From Methylobacterium brachythecii (lineage in GTDB: Bacteria > Pseudomonadota > Alphaproteobacteria > Rhizobiales > Beijerinckiaceae): a stretch of 64,000 nucleotides of DNA. Positions within the stretch are counted from its first letter, which is position 1; each line of letters opens with the position of its first letter. Below are positions 38,083-46,564 of the stretch, piece after piece. A program made the translations under genes and the position numbers. Under the pieces are notes generated by a model. It made no database searches, had not been told where the DNA came from, and saw only the letters and a list, made by a program, of their open reading frames with translations. The DNA lies in the NCBI RefSeq assembly GCF_014196345.1, contig NZ_JACIDN010000007.1:62001-126000 (forward strand), read 5' to 3'.

Positions 38083-38418
38083 ATGCGTCTTGCTTATCGT
38101 CTCAGCATCGCGGCCGCGATCGTTCTCGGCGCGCTCGGCTCCCAGGGCGCCCGCGCGCAATACGACGACGAAGGCTATTACGATGCGCCGCCGCCCCGCC
38201 GCGGCGGCTATGAGTCTCGCTACGAGGGTCGCCGTCCTCCTCCGCCCCGGCGCGACGTGGGTCTGAATTGCGACGCGATCCAACCCGGCATGTTCGGCCC
38301 GAAGCCGTTCTCGTGCCCGCTCCCCGGTCCGCGCCCCCTCGGCGCCCGCTGCTTCTGCGAGACGCCGACGGCCCCGCTGAGCGGCGGAGATACCGTCGCC
38401 GGCCGCGTCGTTCCCTGA
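38083..38418 (+). CDS. Small secreted Pro/Arg/Tyr-rich protein of unknown function
   Basis: 111 residues with a clear Sec signal peptide (residues 1-26, cleavage after ARAQ). The mature protein begins with an acidic/aromatic stretch, then a low-complexity Arg/Pro segment. It ends with a compact region carrying four cysteines (NCDAIQ, FSCPLPG, CFCETP) that could form disulfides. No family recognised. A bidirectional terminator follows. Confidence 0.65.
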   Translation: MRLAYRLSIAAAIVLGALGSQGARAQYDDEGYYDAPPPRRGGYESRYEGRRPPPPRRDVGLNCDAIQPGMFGPKPFSCPLPGPRPLGARCFCETPTAPLSGGDTVAGRVVP

Positions 38419-38435
38419 TCGACCGGCACGAATCG

Positions 38436-38470
38436 AAAAGCCCGCGCCGGTTCGACCGGCGCGGGCTTCG
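38436..38470. terminator. Bidirectional terminator
   Basis: 13-bp stem AAGCCCGCGCCGG (38438-38450) with CCGGCGCGGGCTT (38456-38468) between the convergent small secreted gene and the L,D-transpeptidase gene. The U-rich tails are short in both directions. Confidence 0.75.
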
Positions 38471-38491
38471 ATTTCGCTCAGATCGAGTCGA

Positions 38492-39163
38492 TCAGTTCAG
38501 CACGACGACCTTGGCGCCGACGCGGACGCGCTCGTACAGGTCGGTGACGTCGTCGTTCGTCATGCGGATGCAACCCGAGGAGACGGCCTGACCGATCGTG
38601 TCGGGCTCGTTGGAGCCGTGGATGCGGTACTCGGTGCCGCCGATATACATGGCACGCGCGCCGAGCGGATTCTCGACGCCGCCGGCCATGTAGCGCGGCA
38701 GGTCGGGGCGGCGGGCGAGCATCGCCTTCGGCGGAACCCACGACGGCCATTCCTTCTTGGCGACCACCGTCTTCACGCCCGACCACTCGAACCCTGGACG
38801 ACCGACGCCGACGCCGTAGCGCAAGGCCTCGCCGGGCGAGGTCACGTAGTACAGCCGGCGCTCGGAGGTCGAGACCACGATGGTACCGACCTTGTAGCGC
38901 GGGTCGAACTGAACCATCTCGCGCGGGATCGGCGCGACCTGCGCCTGCGGCGCAGCCTGGGCACCCTGGCCGTAGCCTGACGCGCCGTATTGACCGCCGT
39001 AGGGATCGTATTGCTGCGCACCCGAGCGGCCGTAGGCCTGGCCCGAGTAGTAATCATCGGCGTCGTTCGTCCCGAACGGGTCGAAGGGGGCAGATATCGC
39101 GGGAGCGGTTGCAAGAACACAGACGCCGATGACGCCGGCGAGGGCGGTGGCCAGGGTCTTCAT
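38492..39163 (-). CDS. L,D-transpeptidase (ErfK/YbiS/YkuD family), copy 3
   Basis: 223-residue exported enzyme. A signal peptide (residues 1-24, ending SAP) is followed by a Tyr/Gly/Gln-rich linker of about 50 residues and the catalytic domain with STSERRLYYV, HGSNEPDTIG and SSGCIRM (nucleophile Cys). It is more divergent and longer than the tandem copies at 21594 and 22375. A cluster of wall enzymes continues on this strand with the lytic transglycosylase at 40980. Confidence 0.9.
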   Translation of the reverse strand: MKTLATALAGVIGVCVLATAPAISAPFDPFGTNDADDYYSGQAYGRSGAQQYDPYGGQYGASGYGQGAQAAPQAQVAPIPREMVQFDPRYKVGTIVVSTSERRLYYVTSPGEALRYGVGVGRPGFEWSGVKTVVAKKEWPSWVPPKAMLARRPDLPRYMAGGVENPLGARAMYIGGTEYRIHGSNEPDTIGQAVSSGCIRMTNDDVTDLYERVRVGAKVVVLN

Positions 39164-39277
39164 GAGGAGATGCCTACCTGTGCATTTATCTTGACTACAC
39201 AAGCGTGACCGTGGCCACGCGGTTCCACGCTTGTTCAATGATTTTGTGCATAAGCGTCGTGCGCCTCCACACGAGAC

Positions 39278-40099
39278 TCAACGGGTCGTTTCCTCGATCA
39301 CTTCATCCGTATGCACGTCGAAGCGAACGAGCTGCTGCGGCCCGAAATTCGTCGAGATGGCGCAGTCGGCCGCGTCTCGGCCGCGGGCCATGAGGATGCG
39401 TCCGACCCGCGGTGTGTTGTGGCGGGCATCGAACGTGTACCAGCGGCCGTCGAGATAGACTTCGAACCACGCGGAAAAATCCATCGGGTCCGGCACCGGG
39501 GGAATACAGATGTCGCCGAGATATCCGGTGCAGTAGCGCGCCGGGATGTTCATGCAGCGGCAGAGCGCGACGGCGAGATGCGCGAAGTCGCGGCAGACCC
39601 CCTCGCCGCCCTCATGTCCTTCGAAAGCGGTGCGGGTCGCGTCCGCGCGCAAATAGTCGAAGCGGATGCGCCGATGGGCGTAGTCGACGATCGCCTGGAC
39701 GCGTCGCCAGCCCAGCGGGGTGTTCCCGAAGAGCGACCAGGCCGTCGCGGCCAACTTGTCGGTGTCGCAGTAGCGGCTGCCGAGAAGGTAGATGAGGATG
39801 TCGTCGGGCAGGTCCTGGACGTCGAGTTGCGGCGCATCCGGCACGACCGGGTCCGGCTCGCCGGAATCCCGGATCAGGAAGTCGGCCGAGATGCTCACCC
39901 TGCCAGCCGGAGCGACGATCCGGGTGCAGACATTGTCGAAATCGTCCCGATAGGTCCTGACCGGGATGTCCGGCTCGAAGCGCAGGATCTCGGGCGTGAG
40001 AAGATCGGCTTTCCGGGACGGATGCACGTTGAGCATCAGGATCATCGGCGTCGGCTGCGTCGACTCGAACGCGATGTCGAACCCGGTCCGAATCTTCAT
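39278..40099 (-). CDS. Transglutaminase-like cysteine protease family protein
   Basis: 273 residues. The N-terminal beta-rich domain (IRTGFDIAFESTQPTPMILML) precedes a transglutaminase core with the catalytic triad: Cys in GEGVCRDFAHLAVAL, then His and Asp in the WFEVYLDGRWYTFDARHN region. Typical of cytoplasmic SgpA-like or uncharacterised peptidases; the substrate is unknown. The ATG at 40099 is chosen; an in-frame GTG at 40117 is possible. Confidence 0.85.
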   Translation of the reverse strand: MKIRTGFDIAFESTQPTPMILMLNVHPSRKADLLTPEILRFEPDIPVRTYRDDFDNVCTRIVAPAGRVSISADFLIRDSGEPDPVVPDAPQLDVQDLPDDILIYLLGSRYCDTDKLAATAWSLFGNTPLGWRRVQAIVDYAHRRIRFDYLRADATRTAFEGHEGGEGVCRDFAHLAVALCRCMNIPARYCTGYLGDICIPPVPDPMDFSAWFEVYLDGRWYTFDARHNTPRVGRILMARGRDAADCAISTNFGPQQLVRFDVHTDEVIEETTR

Positions 40100-40271
40100 C
40101 GGAGCAACGCTTTCCACATGGGAGCCGGACAGGCGGGAGGCCGCGCCGGACTTTGGGTCGGCTCATCCGGACGACGGCGAGGCTTTGCGCTGAAGGCGTC
40201 TGCAGCACTCGACCTGCATCCGAAACGAGTTCGCTTCGGCCTTGCAAAGGATGCGCCGAATCCCGGGCGCG

Positions 40272-40880
40272 TCAGGCCACCGGCGGAGGCGCCTCTTTCG
40301 CGGCTCGCCCGGCCTCGACGAGCACGTCGAGCGCGCGCCAGGGCTTGGGAATGAAGACCGCCCGGTCGGGGATCTCGTCGCGGCGCTCCGGGGCCACGCC
40401 CGAGGTGATGACGAGCCGGGCTTTCGGCCACAGAGTGGCGACGGCGTTGGCGAGCTGGATCCCGTCCATCTGGCCGGCCAGGCTGATATCCGCGAAGACC
40501 AGCGCGACGTCGCCGCCAGACTTGCGCAGGACCGTGAGGGCCTTCTCCGCGCTGTCGCAGCCGACAACCGACAGTTCGGTCTCGTCGAGGAGCGTCTCCG
40601 CGAGGCCTCGCACGTCTGGATCGTCCTCGACGACGAGGGCCAGCCGGCCGCTCTTGGGCGGAACGTCGAGATCGGTGTGCTTCACCTGCCGGACGAGCGC
40701 GGCAAGGTGCTCGGGCACGCCTTCGGAGACGAGGGCGTCGTAGGCCGAGGCGAGCGCCTGCCCGATCTGGTCGAGCGGCATGCCGGGCAGCAGCGGGTCG
40801 AGCACATGCCTGATGCCGGCCTTCGGGCTCGATCCATCGAGCATCGTTGGGTTCGGCTTCTGCACGCGCTTTCCTCTCAT
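40272..40880 (-). CDS. Response regulator with NepR-like N-terminal segment
   Basis: 202 residues. The C-terminal receiver domain (about 78-190) has the acidic pocket EDD at 85-87, phosphoacceptor Asp131 (FADISL), Ser160 (ITSG) and Lys179 (PKPW). Residues 36-67 (starting LDQIGQALASAYDALV, then EGVPEHLAALVRQ) match the two-helix pattern of NepR, the anti-sigma factor of the general stress response: IGxxLxxxYDxxxxE.VP..L..L.R. No DNA-binding domain follows. A NepR-receiver fusion suggests a phosphorylation-controlled link to PhyR/EcfG; this is inference. An ATG at residue 13 is an alternative start. Confidence 0.78.
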   Translation of the reverse strand: MRGKRVQKPNPTMLDGSSPKAGIRHVLDPLLPGMPLDQIGQALASAYDALVSEGVPEHLAALVRQVKHTDLDVPPKSGRLALVVEDDPDVRGLAETLLDETELSVVGCDSAEKALTVLRKSGGDVALVFADISLAGQMDGIQLANAVATLWPKARLVITSGVAPERRDEIPDRAVFIPKPWRALDVLVEAGRAAKEAPPPVA

Positions 40881-40979
40881 CTCGCAACCGCTGAGTGAGC
40901 GGCGACGTAGATGGGAATGCCCCCAACTGCTCGTCAGTTGCGTCCGCGGGAGCTTTTCATTGTATCAAAGCAAATGGAA

Positions 40980-42122
40980 CTATTGGCCCGCGGCGTCGGC
41001 ATAGGCCATCACGCCGGCCATCGAGGTCACGTCGCGGTAACGGTCGCCGCGGGTGCTCATCATCGCCTCGAACTTCTCGTGGACCTGGGCGACGGACAGG
41101 CTCGATGCCTTCTTGGCGTGTCGTCCACGACCGCCGCGGCCGGCATTGGCGGCGAAGAAAATCGAGCGGTTGGCGCGGGCCGGACCGGGCAGGAGCGCGG
41201 CGGCGGCGGCACCCGGTTTGTCGACGACCTTCGAGAGGAAGCTCTCGGCGTCGTTCGGGCCGAGGAAGTGCGCGAGATAGACCTCGCCGAGCGAAAGGTC
41301 GCGGCCGATGGTCTGGGCGATGCGCCCGGCATCGCGCTTGAGCATCTCGCCAGCCATCAGGGCCGACAGGTAGGGATCGCGGCGCAGTTCGAGCACGCGG
41401 TTGCGATCGGCCTGATTGGTGATGACCGGCTTGTCGTTGGCGTCGTTGGTGACGAGGGCGGCTTCCTGGGCGAGCCCGTATTTGGGGCCGAAATCGCGAA
41501 CCACGCCGAGCCAGGTGCGCTCGATGAACTGGTACAGGCCGGTGGCCGACGAGGTCTTGGCCTGCACGGCCGTGATGAAGCTCGATTCCTTGTCCGCGAT
41601 CGCCATCAGCAGGACCGGATCGGTCTCGACCGCCTGGGCCGCCTTGACGATCGTCTGCACGATGTGGCGGCGGATCTTCATCGGCCCGAATTCGAGGATG
41701 TCGTTCGGGTCGCCGGTGGCGGTCTGCGAGAGCAGGAAGTCGTAGGAGACCCGGTCAACGCTGTTGCCGCCGAGCTCCGTATCGAGGTCGTGGATCGGGG
41801 CGAAGCTCGACGCGGCGGTCAGCGTAATCTGCGGCTGGGGCGCTTCGGGGGCCAGAGCCTGCACGCGGGGCTTCGGCATCGCGATTTCGTGGACGGCCTT
41901 GGTCGAAGCTTCGGCGCGGCCGAAATCGGTGCCGGCATTGAGCAGGACGGCGCCGAGGCCGCCCGCGACGAGCGTCATGGAGAGGACCGAGCGGACCAGC
42001 GCCGTGCGGCTGCCGTGGTCGCGGCCGACCTTGTTCGAAAGAGCGATGACATCCTGCCGGGCGCCAGCACCGAAGCGGCGCGCGGGGGTCGTCGTCTGCG
42101 AACGGTTGGTGCGGCCCTGCAT
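40980..42122 (-). CDS. Lytic transglycosylase (SLT domain) protein
   Basis: 380 residues. A cytoplasmic leader and one membrane anchor (about residues 42-62, LVRSVLSMTLVAGGLGAVLL) are followed by the lysozyme-like SLT domain. In this, MAIADKESSF holds the catalytic Glu, and SATGLYQFIERTW and YLAHFLGPNDAE are family motifs. The C-terminal tail is Arg/Lys-rich. It should cut peptidoglycan glycan strands at the inner-membrane face of the periplasm. Confidence 0.87.
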   Translation of the reverse strand: MQGRTNRSQTTTPARRFGAGARQDVIALSNKVGRDHGSRTALVRSVLSMTLVAGGLGAVLLNAGTDFGRAEASTKAVHEIAMPKPRVQALAPEAPQPQITLTAASSFAPIHDLDTELGGNSVDRVSYDFLLSQTATGDPNDILEFGPMKIRRHIVQTIVKAAQAVETDPVLLMAIADKESSFITAVQAKTSSATGLYQFIERTWLGVVRDFGPKYGLAQEAALVTNDANDKPVITNQADRNRVLELRRDPYLSALMAGEMLKRDAGRIAQTIGRDLSLGEVYLAHFLGPNDAESFLSKVVDKPGAAAAALLPGPARANRSIFFAANAGRGGRGRHAKKASSLSVAQVHEKFEAMMSTRGDRYRDVTSMAGVMAYADAAGQ

Positions 42123-42204
42123 GTCGGTCGCTTATCCCCTGGATCGCCGCTGTTCACGGCCTGATTCGATGGCCCAAACTTTTCTTGACCGGTGTGGCGA
42201 CAAC

Positions 42205-42342
42205 ACGGCCGCGCTTGTGGCGGACCGAAGGCAGTGCAGGGCAATTTCGCGGGCGAGGCCAGCCATACGGCCGCGCTTTGCGCGGGATGGTCGGGCCACG
42301 GGGCGAGCTTTGCGAGCGAGCGTTGCCCAACGGCCACGCTTT
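42205..42342. repeat. Three degenerate repeats of about 62 bp
   Basis: ACGGCCGCGCTT occurs at 42205 and 42267, and ACGGCCACGCTTT at 42330, spaced 62 and 63 bases. The ends of units one and two also resemble each other (GCGxGCGAG then GCC before the next unit). The block fills the gap between the lytic transglycosylase start and the coaA stop. Confidence 0.4.
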
Positions 42343-42367
42343 ATGGCCATTTCGGGAGCCGGTTCGC

Positions 42368-43381
42368 TCAAAGTCTGCGCAGCGCGACGCTCTCGATTCG
42401 GTGGCTGGCACCCTTGGCGAGAATCAGGCTCGCACGCTGGCGCGTCGGCAGGATGTTGTCTCGCAGGTTTGGCAGGTTGATCGTCGCCCAGAGGCCGTCG
42501 GCGATGGCCAGCGCCTCGGCCTCGCTCGCCTCGGCATACTTCCGGAAATACGAGAGCGGGTTTCGGAAGGCCGTCTGGCGCAGGCGCAGGAAGCGGTTGA
42601 CGTACCAGCGGTGCAGGTCGTCCTCGTGGCCGTCGAGATAGATCGAGAAGTCGAAGAAGTCCGAGACGAAGGGGATCGCCGTGCCGTCGCGCGGCAAGCG
42701 CGCCGGCTGCAGCACGTTCAGTCCCTCGACGATCAGGATGTCCGGCTGCTCGATGACCTGCTCCTCGCCCGGAACTACGTCGTAGACGAGGTGGGAATAG
42801 ACGGGAGCGGCGACGCGCTGCTTTCCGGCCTTGATGTCGGTGAGGAAGCGCAGCAGCGCCGCCGTGTCGTAGCTCTCCGGGAAGCCCTTGCGCTCCATCG
42901 CGCCCATGCGCGTCAGCTCGGCATTGGGGTGCAGGAAGCCGTCCGTGGTGATGAGGTCGACCTTCGGCGTGTTCGGCCAGCGCGCCAGCAGGGCCTTCAG
43001 AACCCGCGCCGTCGTCGACTTGCCGACCGCCACCGAGCCGGCGAGGCCGATGATGTAGGGCGCCTTCGCCTCGCCCTCGGCCATCAGGAAGCGTTGCGTT
43101 GCCTTGAACAGCCCCTGCGTCGCCGCGACGTAGAGGGACAGCAGACGCGACAGCGGCAGGTAGATCTCGACGACCTCTTCGATCGAGATCGGGTCGTTGA
43201 GCGATTGCAGCCGGGTGACGTCCTCGACGTCGAGCGTCAGCGGCGTGTCGGCGCGCAGTTGCGCCCACTCCGCACGGGTGAACAGGCGGTAGGGCGAGAG
43301 CCGAGCGGGCCCCACGCCCGTCACCGGATTCTGGCGATCGGCATCCTCGATGCCGCTGGAGGGGATCGGCGCCCCTTTCAC
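42368..43381 (-). CDS. coaA: Type I pantothenate kinase
   Basis: Phosphorylates pantothenate, the first step of CoA synthesis. 337 residues with the P-loop GLAGSVAVGKSTTARVL, the substrate region LITTDGFLHPN, MERKGFPESYD and ILIVEGLNVLQ. The start overlaps the hisE stop by four bases, a linkage (hisE-coaA) common in Rhizobiales. It is the last gene of the his operon on this strand. Confidence 0.95.
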   Translation of the reverse strand: MKGAPIPSSGIEDADRQNPVTGVGPARLSPYRLFTRAEWAQLRADTPLTLDVEDVTRLQSLNDPISIEEVVEIYLPLSRLLSLYVAATQGLFKATQRFLMAEGEAKAPYIIGLAGSVAVGKSTTARVLKALLARWPNTPKVDLITTDGFLHPNAELTRMGAMERKGFPESYDTAALLRFLTDIKAGKQRVAAPVYSHLVYDVVPGEEQVIEQPDILIVEGLNVLQPARLPRDGTAIPFVSDFFDFSIYLDGHEDDLHRWYVNRFLRLRQTAFRNPLSYFRKYAEASEAEALAIADGLWATINLPNLRDNILPTRQRASLILAKGASHRIESVALRRL

Positions 43382-43704
43382 GTATGCCTCCGTGAGGCCT
43401 TCTCGGCGATCCCGCTCTGCGCGGTTCGGCGTTCGAGCTCCGCCATCACCTCATGGAGGGGGACACCCCCGGCCTTCAGCAGGACGACGAGGTGGTACAG
43501 CACGTCGGCCGCCTCGCCGACCAGGCCGGCCCGGTCTCCCTGAACGGCGGCGATCGCGGCCTCGACGGCCTCCTCCCCCAGCTTCTTGGCCGGTTTCGCA
43601 GGACCGCCGGACAAGAGCTTGGCCGTGTAGGACGTTTCTGCCGACGCAGCGGCGCGCGCGTCGACCAGGTCGGCCAGATCCTGAAGGGAGAAGGAGGTCA
43701 TCAC
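43378..43704 (-). CDS. hisE: Phosphoribosyl-ATP diphosphatase
   Basis: Hydrolyses phosphoribosyl-ATP, step two of histidine synthesis. 108 residues of the all-alpha MazG-like fold with the metal-binding helices KKLGEEAVEAAIAA and VGEAADVLYHLVVLL. It lies 105 bases after hisF and overlaps coaA (ATGA). hisI is not in the window. Confidence 0.94.
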   Translation of the reverse strand: MMTSFSLQDLADLVDARAAASAETSYTAKLLSGGPAKPAKKLGEEAVEAAIAAVQGDRAGLVGEAADVLYHLVVLLKAGGVPLHEVMAELERRTAQSGIAEKASRRHT

Positions 43705-43809
43705 GTCCGTGGAGCGGCGTTGTCGGAAAAGCGTGCCGGCTTCGGACCCTGATCTAGGGCAAGGTTTTCGGTCAAGGGAGCCGACTTGGACGAAAGTTCA
43801 GGGGATGTC

Positions 43810-44586
43810 TCAGCGATCGAGACGCATGTCGAGGCCGGCCGCCGCCATGTGGGCTTTGGCTTCGCCGACCGTGTGCTGCCCGAAATGGAAGATCGAGGCG
43901 GCGAGGACTGCACTCGCGCCGCCGTCGCGGACGCCGGCAACGAGATCGTCGAGGCCGCCGACACCGCCCGAGGCGATGACGGGGACCCTCACGGCATCGG
44001 TGATCGCGCGCGTCAGCGCGATGTCGTAGCCGGACCGGGTACCGTCCTTGTCCATCGAGGTCACGAGCAACTCGCCCGCACCGCGCTTGGCCACGGCCTG
44101 CGCGAATTCGATGGCGTCGATCCCGGTCGGGGTGCGGCCGCCATGGGTGAAGATCTCCCAGCGCAGCTCTTCGCCGGGGCCGGAGACGCGCTTGGCGTCT
44201 ATCGCCACGACGATGCATTGGTCGCCGAACTTTTCCGCCGCCGCGGCCACGACATCGGGGTTCTTCACCGCGGCCGTGTTGATCCCGACCTTGTCGGCGC
44301 CGGCCAGCAAGAGCGTGCGCACATCCGCCACCGTGCGCACCCCGCCTCCGACGGTCAGCGGCATGAAGCAGGCCTCGGCCGTACGGCTGACCACGTCGAG
44401 CAGCGTGCCGCGGTTCTCGTGGCTCGCGGCAATGTCGAGGAAGCAAAGTTCGTCGGCGCCGGCCGCGTCGTAGACCTTGGCGGATTCCACCGGATCGCCG
44501 GCATCGCGCAGTTCCAGGAACTGCACGCCCTTGACGACGCGGCCGTCCTTGACGTCGAGGCAGGGGATGATGCGGGTCTTGAGCAC
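43810..44586 (-). CDS. hisF: Imidazole glycerol phosphate synthase, cyclase subunit
   Basis: (beta/alpha)8 barrel that uses ammonia from HisH to make imidazole glycerol phosphate and AICAR. 258 residues with catalytic Asp in IIPCLDVKDGRVVKG and in TSMDKDGTRSGYD, and phosphate-binding loops VGGGVRT and ASGGVGG. It follows hisA by 20 bases. Confidence 0.97.
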   Translation of the reverse strand: MLKTRIIPCLDVKDGRVVKGVQFLELRDAGDPVESAKVYDAAGADELCFLDIAASHENRGTLLDVVSRTAEACFMPLTVGGGVRTVADVRTLLLAGADKVGINTAAVKNPDVVAAAAEKFGDQCIVVAIDAKRVSGPGEELRWEIFTHGGRTPTGIDAIEFAQAVAKRGAGELLVTSMDKDGTRSGYDIALTRAITDAVRVPVIASGGVGGLDDLVAGVRDGGASAVLAASIFHFGQHTVGEAKAHMAAAGLDMRLDR

Positions 44587-44606
44587 GGCGCGCTTTCGGG
44601 TCTCGG

Positions 44607-45344
44607 TCAGGCCTTGCGAGCCTGCCGGATGGCGTCGAGCGCCTCCTGCGGGTCGATGCGCCCGTCATAGAGCGCTCGGCCGGTGATGGCACCGGCCAGC
44701 ATTGCGCAATCCGGCTGCAGGATCCGGTGGATGTCCTCGATCGAGGCGAGGCCGCCGGAGGCGATGACCGGGATCGTCACGGCCTCGGCGAGGGCGAGGG
44801 TCATCTCGATGTTGAGGCCCTTCAGGATGCCGTCGCGGGCGATGTCCGTGTAGATGATCGCGGCGACGCCGGCATCCTCGAAGCGGCGGCCGAGCTCCTC
44901 GGCCGTCATGCTCGAGGTCTGCGCCCAGCCCTCGACGGCGACACGGCCGTCCTTCGCGTCGATCCCAACGGCGATCTTGCCCGGATGCCGCCTCGCGGCC
45001 TCACGAACGAAGGTCGGATCGCGCACGGCAGCGGTGCCGATGATGACCCGGCTCACGCCCTTGTCGAGCCAGCCTTCCAGCGTGCGCATCTCGCGGATGC
45101 CGCCACCGAGCTGAACCGGCACCTTCACCCGCGCCAGGATCGCCTCGACGGCGGAAGCATTCTTGGGAGCGCCGGCGAAGGCCCCGTCCAGATCCACCAC
45201 GTGGATCCAGGAGAAACCCTGCCGCTCGAACTCGAACGCCTGTGCCGCCGGGTCGTCGTTGAACACCTTGGCCTGCGCCATGTCGCCCTGAACCAGGCGG
45301 ACGCAGCGTCCCTCCTTGAGGTCGATTGCCGGAAAGAGGATCAA
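44607..45344 (-). CDS. hisA: ProFAR isomerase
   Basis: Phosphoribosylformimino-AICAR-phosphate isomerase, a barrel homologous to HisF. 245 residues with catalytic Asp in FPAIDLKEGRCVRL and YTDIARDG, plus LGGGIR and ASGGLAS phosphate loops. It lies 57 bases after hisH. Confidence 0.97.
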   Translation of the reverse strand: MILFPAIDLKEGRCVRLVQGDMAQAKVFNDDPAAQAFEFERQGFSWIHVVDLDGAFAGAPKNASAVEAILARVKVPVQLGGGIREMRTLEGWLDKGVSRVIIGTAAVRDPTFVREAARRHPGKIAVGIDAKDGRVAVEGWAQTSSMTAEELGRRFEDAGVAAIIYTDIARDGILKGLNIEMTLALAEAVTIPVIASGGLASIEDIHRILQPDCAMLAGAITGRALYDGRIDPQEALDAIRQARKA

Positions 45345-45401
45345 GAAACGGCTCGTCGTTCGATTGCAGGGATGAAGGTCATGATGCCCATCGACCGGGC
45401 A

Positions 45402-46055
45402 TCACGGCCGCCACCGTAGGAAATTCGCGATCAGCGCCAGGCCGAGGCTTTGGCTCTTCTCGGGATGGAACTGGGTGCCGGCGACGTTGTCACGCGCCAC
45501 CATTGCAGTGACCGTGCCGCCGTAATCGCTGTGCGCCACGACATCCGCCGGGTCGAGCGGCTTCAGAGCATAGCTGTGCACGAAATAGGCATGCAGGCCG
45601 GTCTCACCCGTCGGGATGCCGTCGAGCAGGGGCGAGGGCCGATCCACGCTCAGCGTGTTCCAGCCCATATGCGGGATCTTGAGAGACGGGTCGCTCGGCG
45701 CGATCGGCGCGACATCGCCCGCGATCCAGTCGAGGCCCTGCGTGGTCTCGTATTCGAGCCCGCGGGTCGCCATCAGCTGCATGCCGACGCAGATGCCGAG
45801 GAAAGGCCGCCCACGCTCGCGCACGGCCAGGGTCATCGCCTCGACCATCCCGGGCACGGCATCGAGCCCGCGCCGGCAATCGGCATAGGCGCCCACGCCC
45901 GGCAGCACGATTCGCTCGGCGACGGCCACGTCGTCCGGCTTGTCGGTGACGAGGATGCGGGCGTCGTCGAGGCCAGCCTCGCGCGCGGCGCGCTCGAAGG
46001 CCTTCGCCGCCGAGTGCAGGTTGCCGGATCCGTAATCGATGATGGCGACGGTCAC
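45402..46055 (-). CDS. hisH: Imidazole glycerol phosphate synthase, glutaminase subunit
   Basis: Class I glutamine amidotransferase feeding ammonia to HisF. 217 residues with the nucleophile Cys in FLGICVGMQLMA and the His-Glu pair in GTQFHPEKSQ. The N-terminus IIDYGSGNLHSAAKAFERA is typical. It follows the DUF2628 gene by five bases. Confidence 0.96.
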   Translation of the reverse strand: MTVAIIDYGSGNLHSAAKAFERAAREAGLDDARILVTDKPDDVAVAERIVLPGVGAYADCRRGLDAVPGMVEAMTLAVRERGRPFLGICVGMQLMATRGLEYETTQGLDWIAGDVAPIAPSDPSLKIPHMGWNTLSVDRPSPLLDGIPTGETGLHAYFVHSYALKPLDPADVVAHSDYGGTVTAMVARDNVAGTQFHPEKSQSLGLALIANFLRWRP

Positions 46056-46060
46056 GAGCG

Positions 46061-46546
46061 CTACCGGTGCCCTTCGCTAAAGGGAAACAGGCCGATCACC
46101 GACTCGTCGAAGCGCCGGCCCGTCGTCGGCACCGTCGTCGTGCGGGGCGCGATGGACGGGTCGAGCCACCGGGTGATGGCCTTGGCCTCGGCCTCGTCGG
46201 AGGACGCGGCGACGACGGCGTCACGGGCCGGGCGGCCGTTGCGGGCGTAGGTCCAGCGCCGCAGGCTCGATGCTTCGAGCCCGATCAGCAGCGAGGCCAG
46301 CAGCGTGATGACGGTAGCGGCGATCGGCGACATGCCGACCAGACGGCCGCCGAGGATCAACCCGCCCAGCAGAGTGAGGACGAGCAGAGCCGCCAGCCAG
46401 AGCCGGTGGTACAGGAACCAGACGACGGAGAAGGCAAAGGCCGGCCAGGAAAACCCGTCCGGCACCAGCACGGCGTCGTCGAAGGCGCGGGCATCGCCGC
46501 GCAGCGCGCCGTCGGGCAGGTGGAGTGTGTAGGTCCGCAGCCGCAT
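46061..46546 (-). CDS. DUF2628 membrane protein
   Basis: 161-residue protein with a soluble start (MRLRTYTLHLP), two to three hydrophobic segments (WPAFAFSVVWFLYHRLWLAALLV and SPIAATVITLLASLLIGLEA) and the motif SSLRRWTYARNGR typical of DUF2628. It is embedded between hisB and hisH with 18- and 5-base gaps, so it is co-transcribed with the pathway, but no role in histidine synthesis is known. Confidence 0.85.
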   Translation of the reverse strand: MRLRTYTLHLPDGALRGDARAFDDAVLVPDGFSWPAFAFSVVWFLYHRLWLAALLVLTLLGGLILGGRLVGMSPIAATVITLLASLLIGLEASSLRRWTYARNGRPARDAVVAASSDEAEAKAITRWLDPSIAPRTTTVPTTGRRFDESVIGLFPFSEGHR

Positions 46547-46564
46547 CCTGATCTCCCGCAGCCC

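Noticed and set aside
40881..40979. EcfG-type promoter (GGAAC-N16/17-GTT) ahead of the NepR-like response regulator
   Set aside because: No GGAAC box at the right place on the minus strand; only a CAACTG/CAGTTG repeat at 40924-40940 was seen, too short to interpret.
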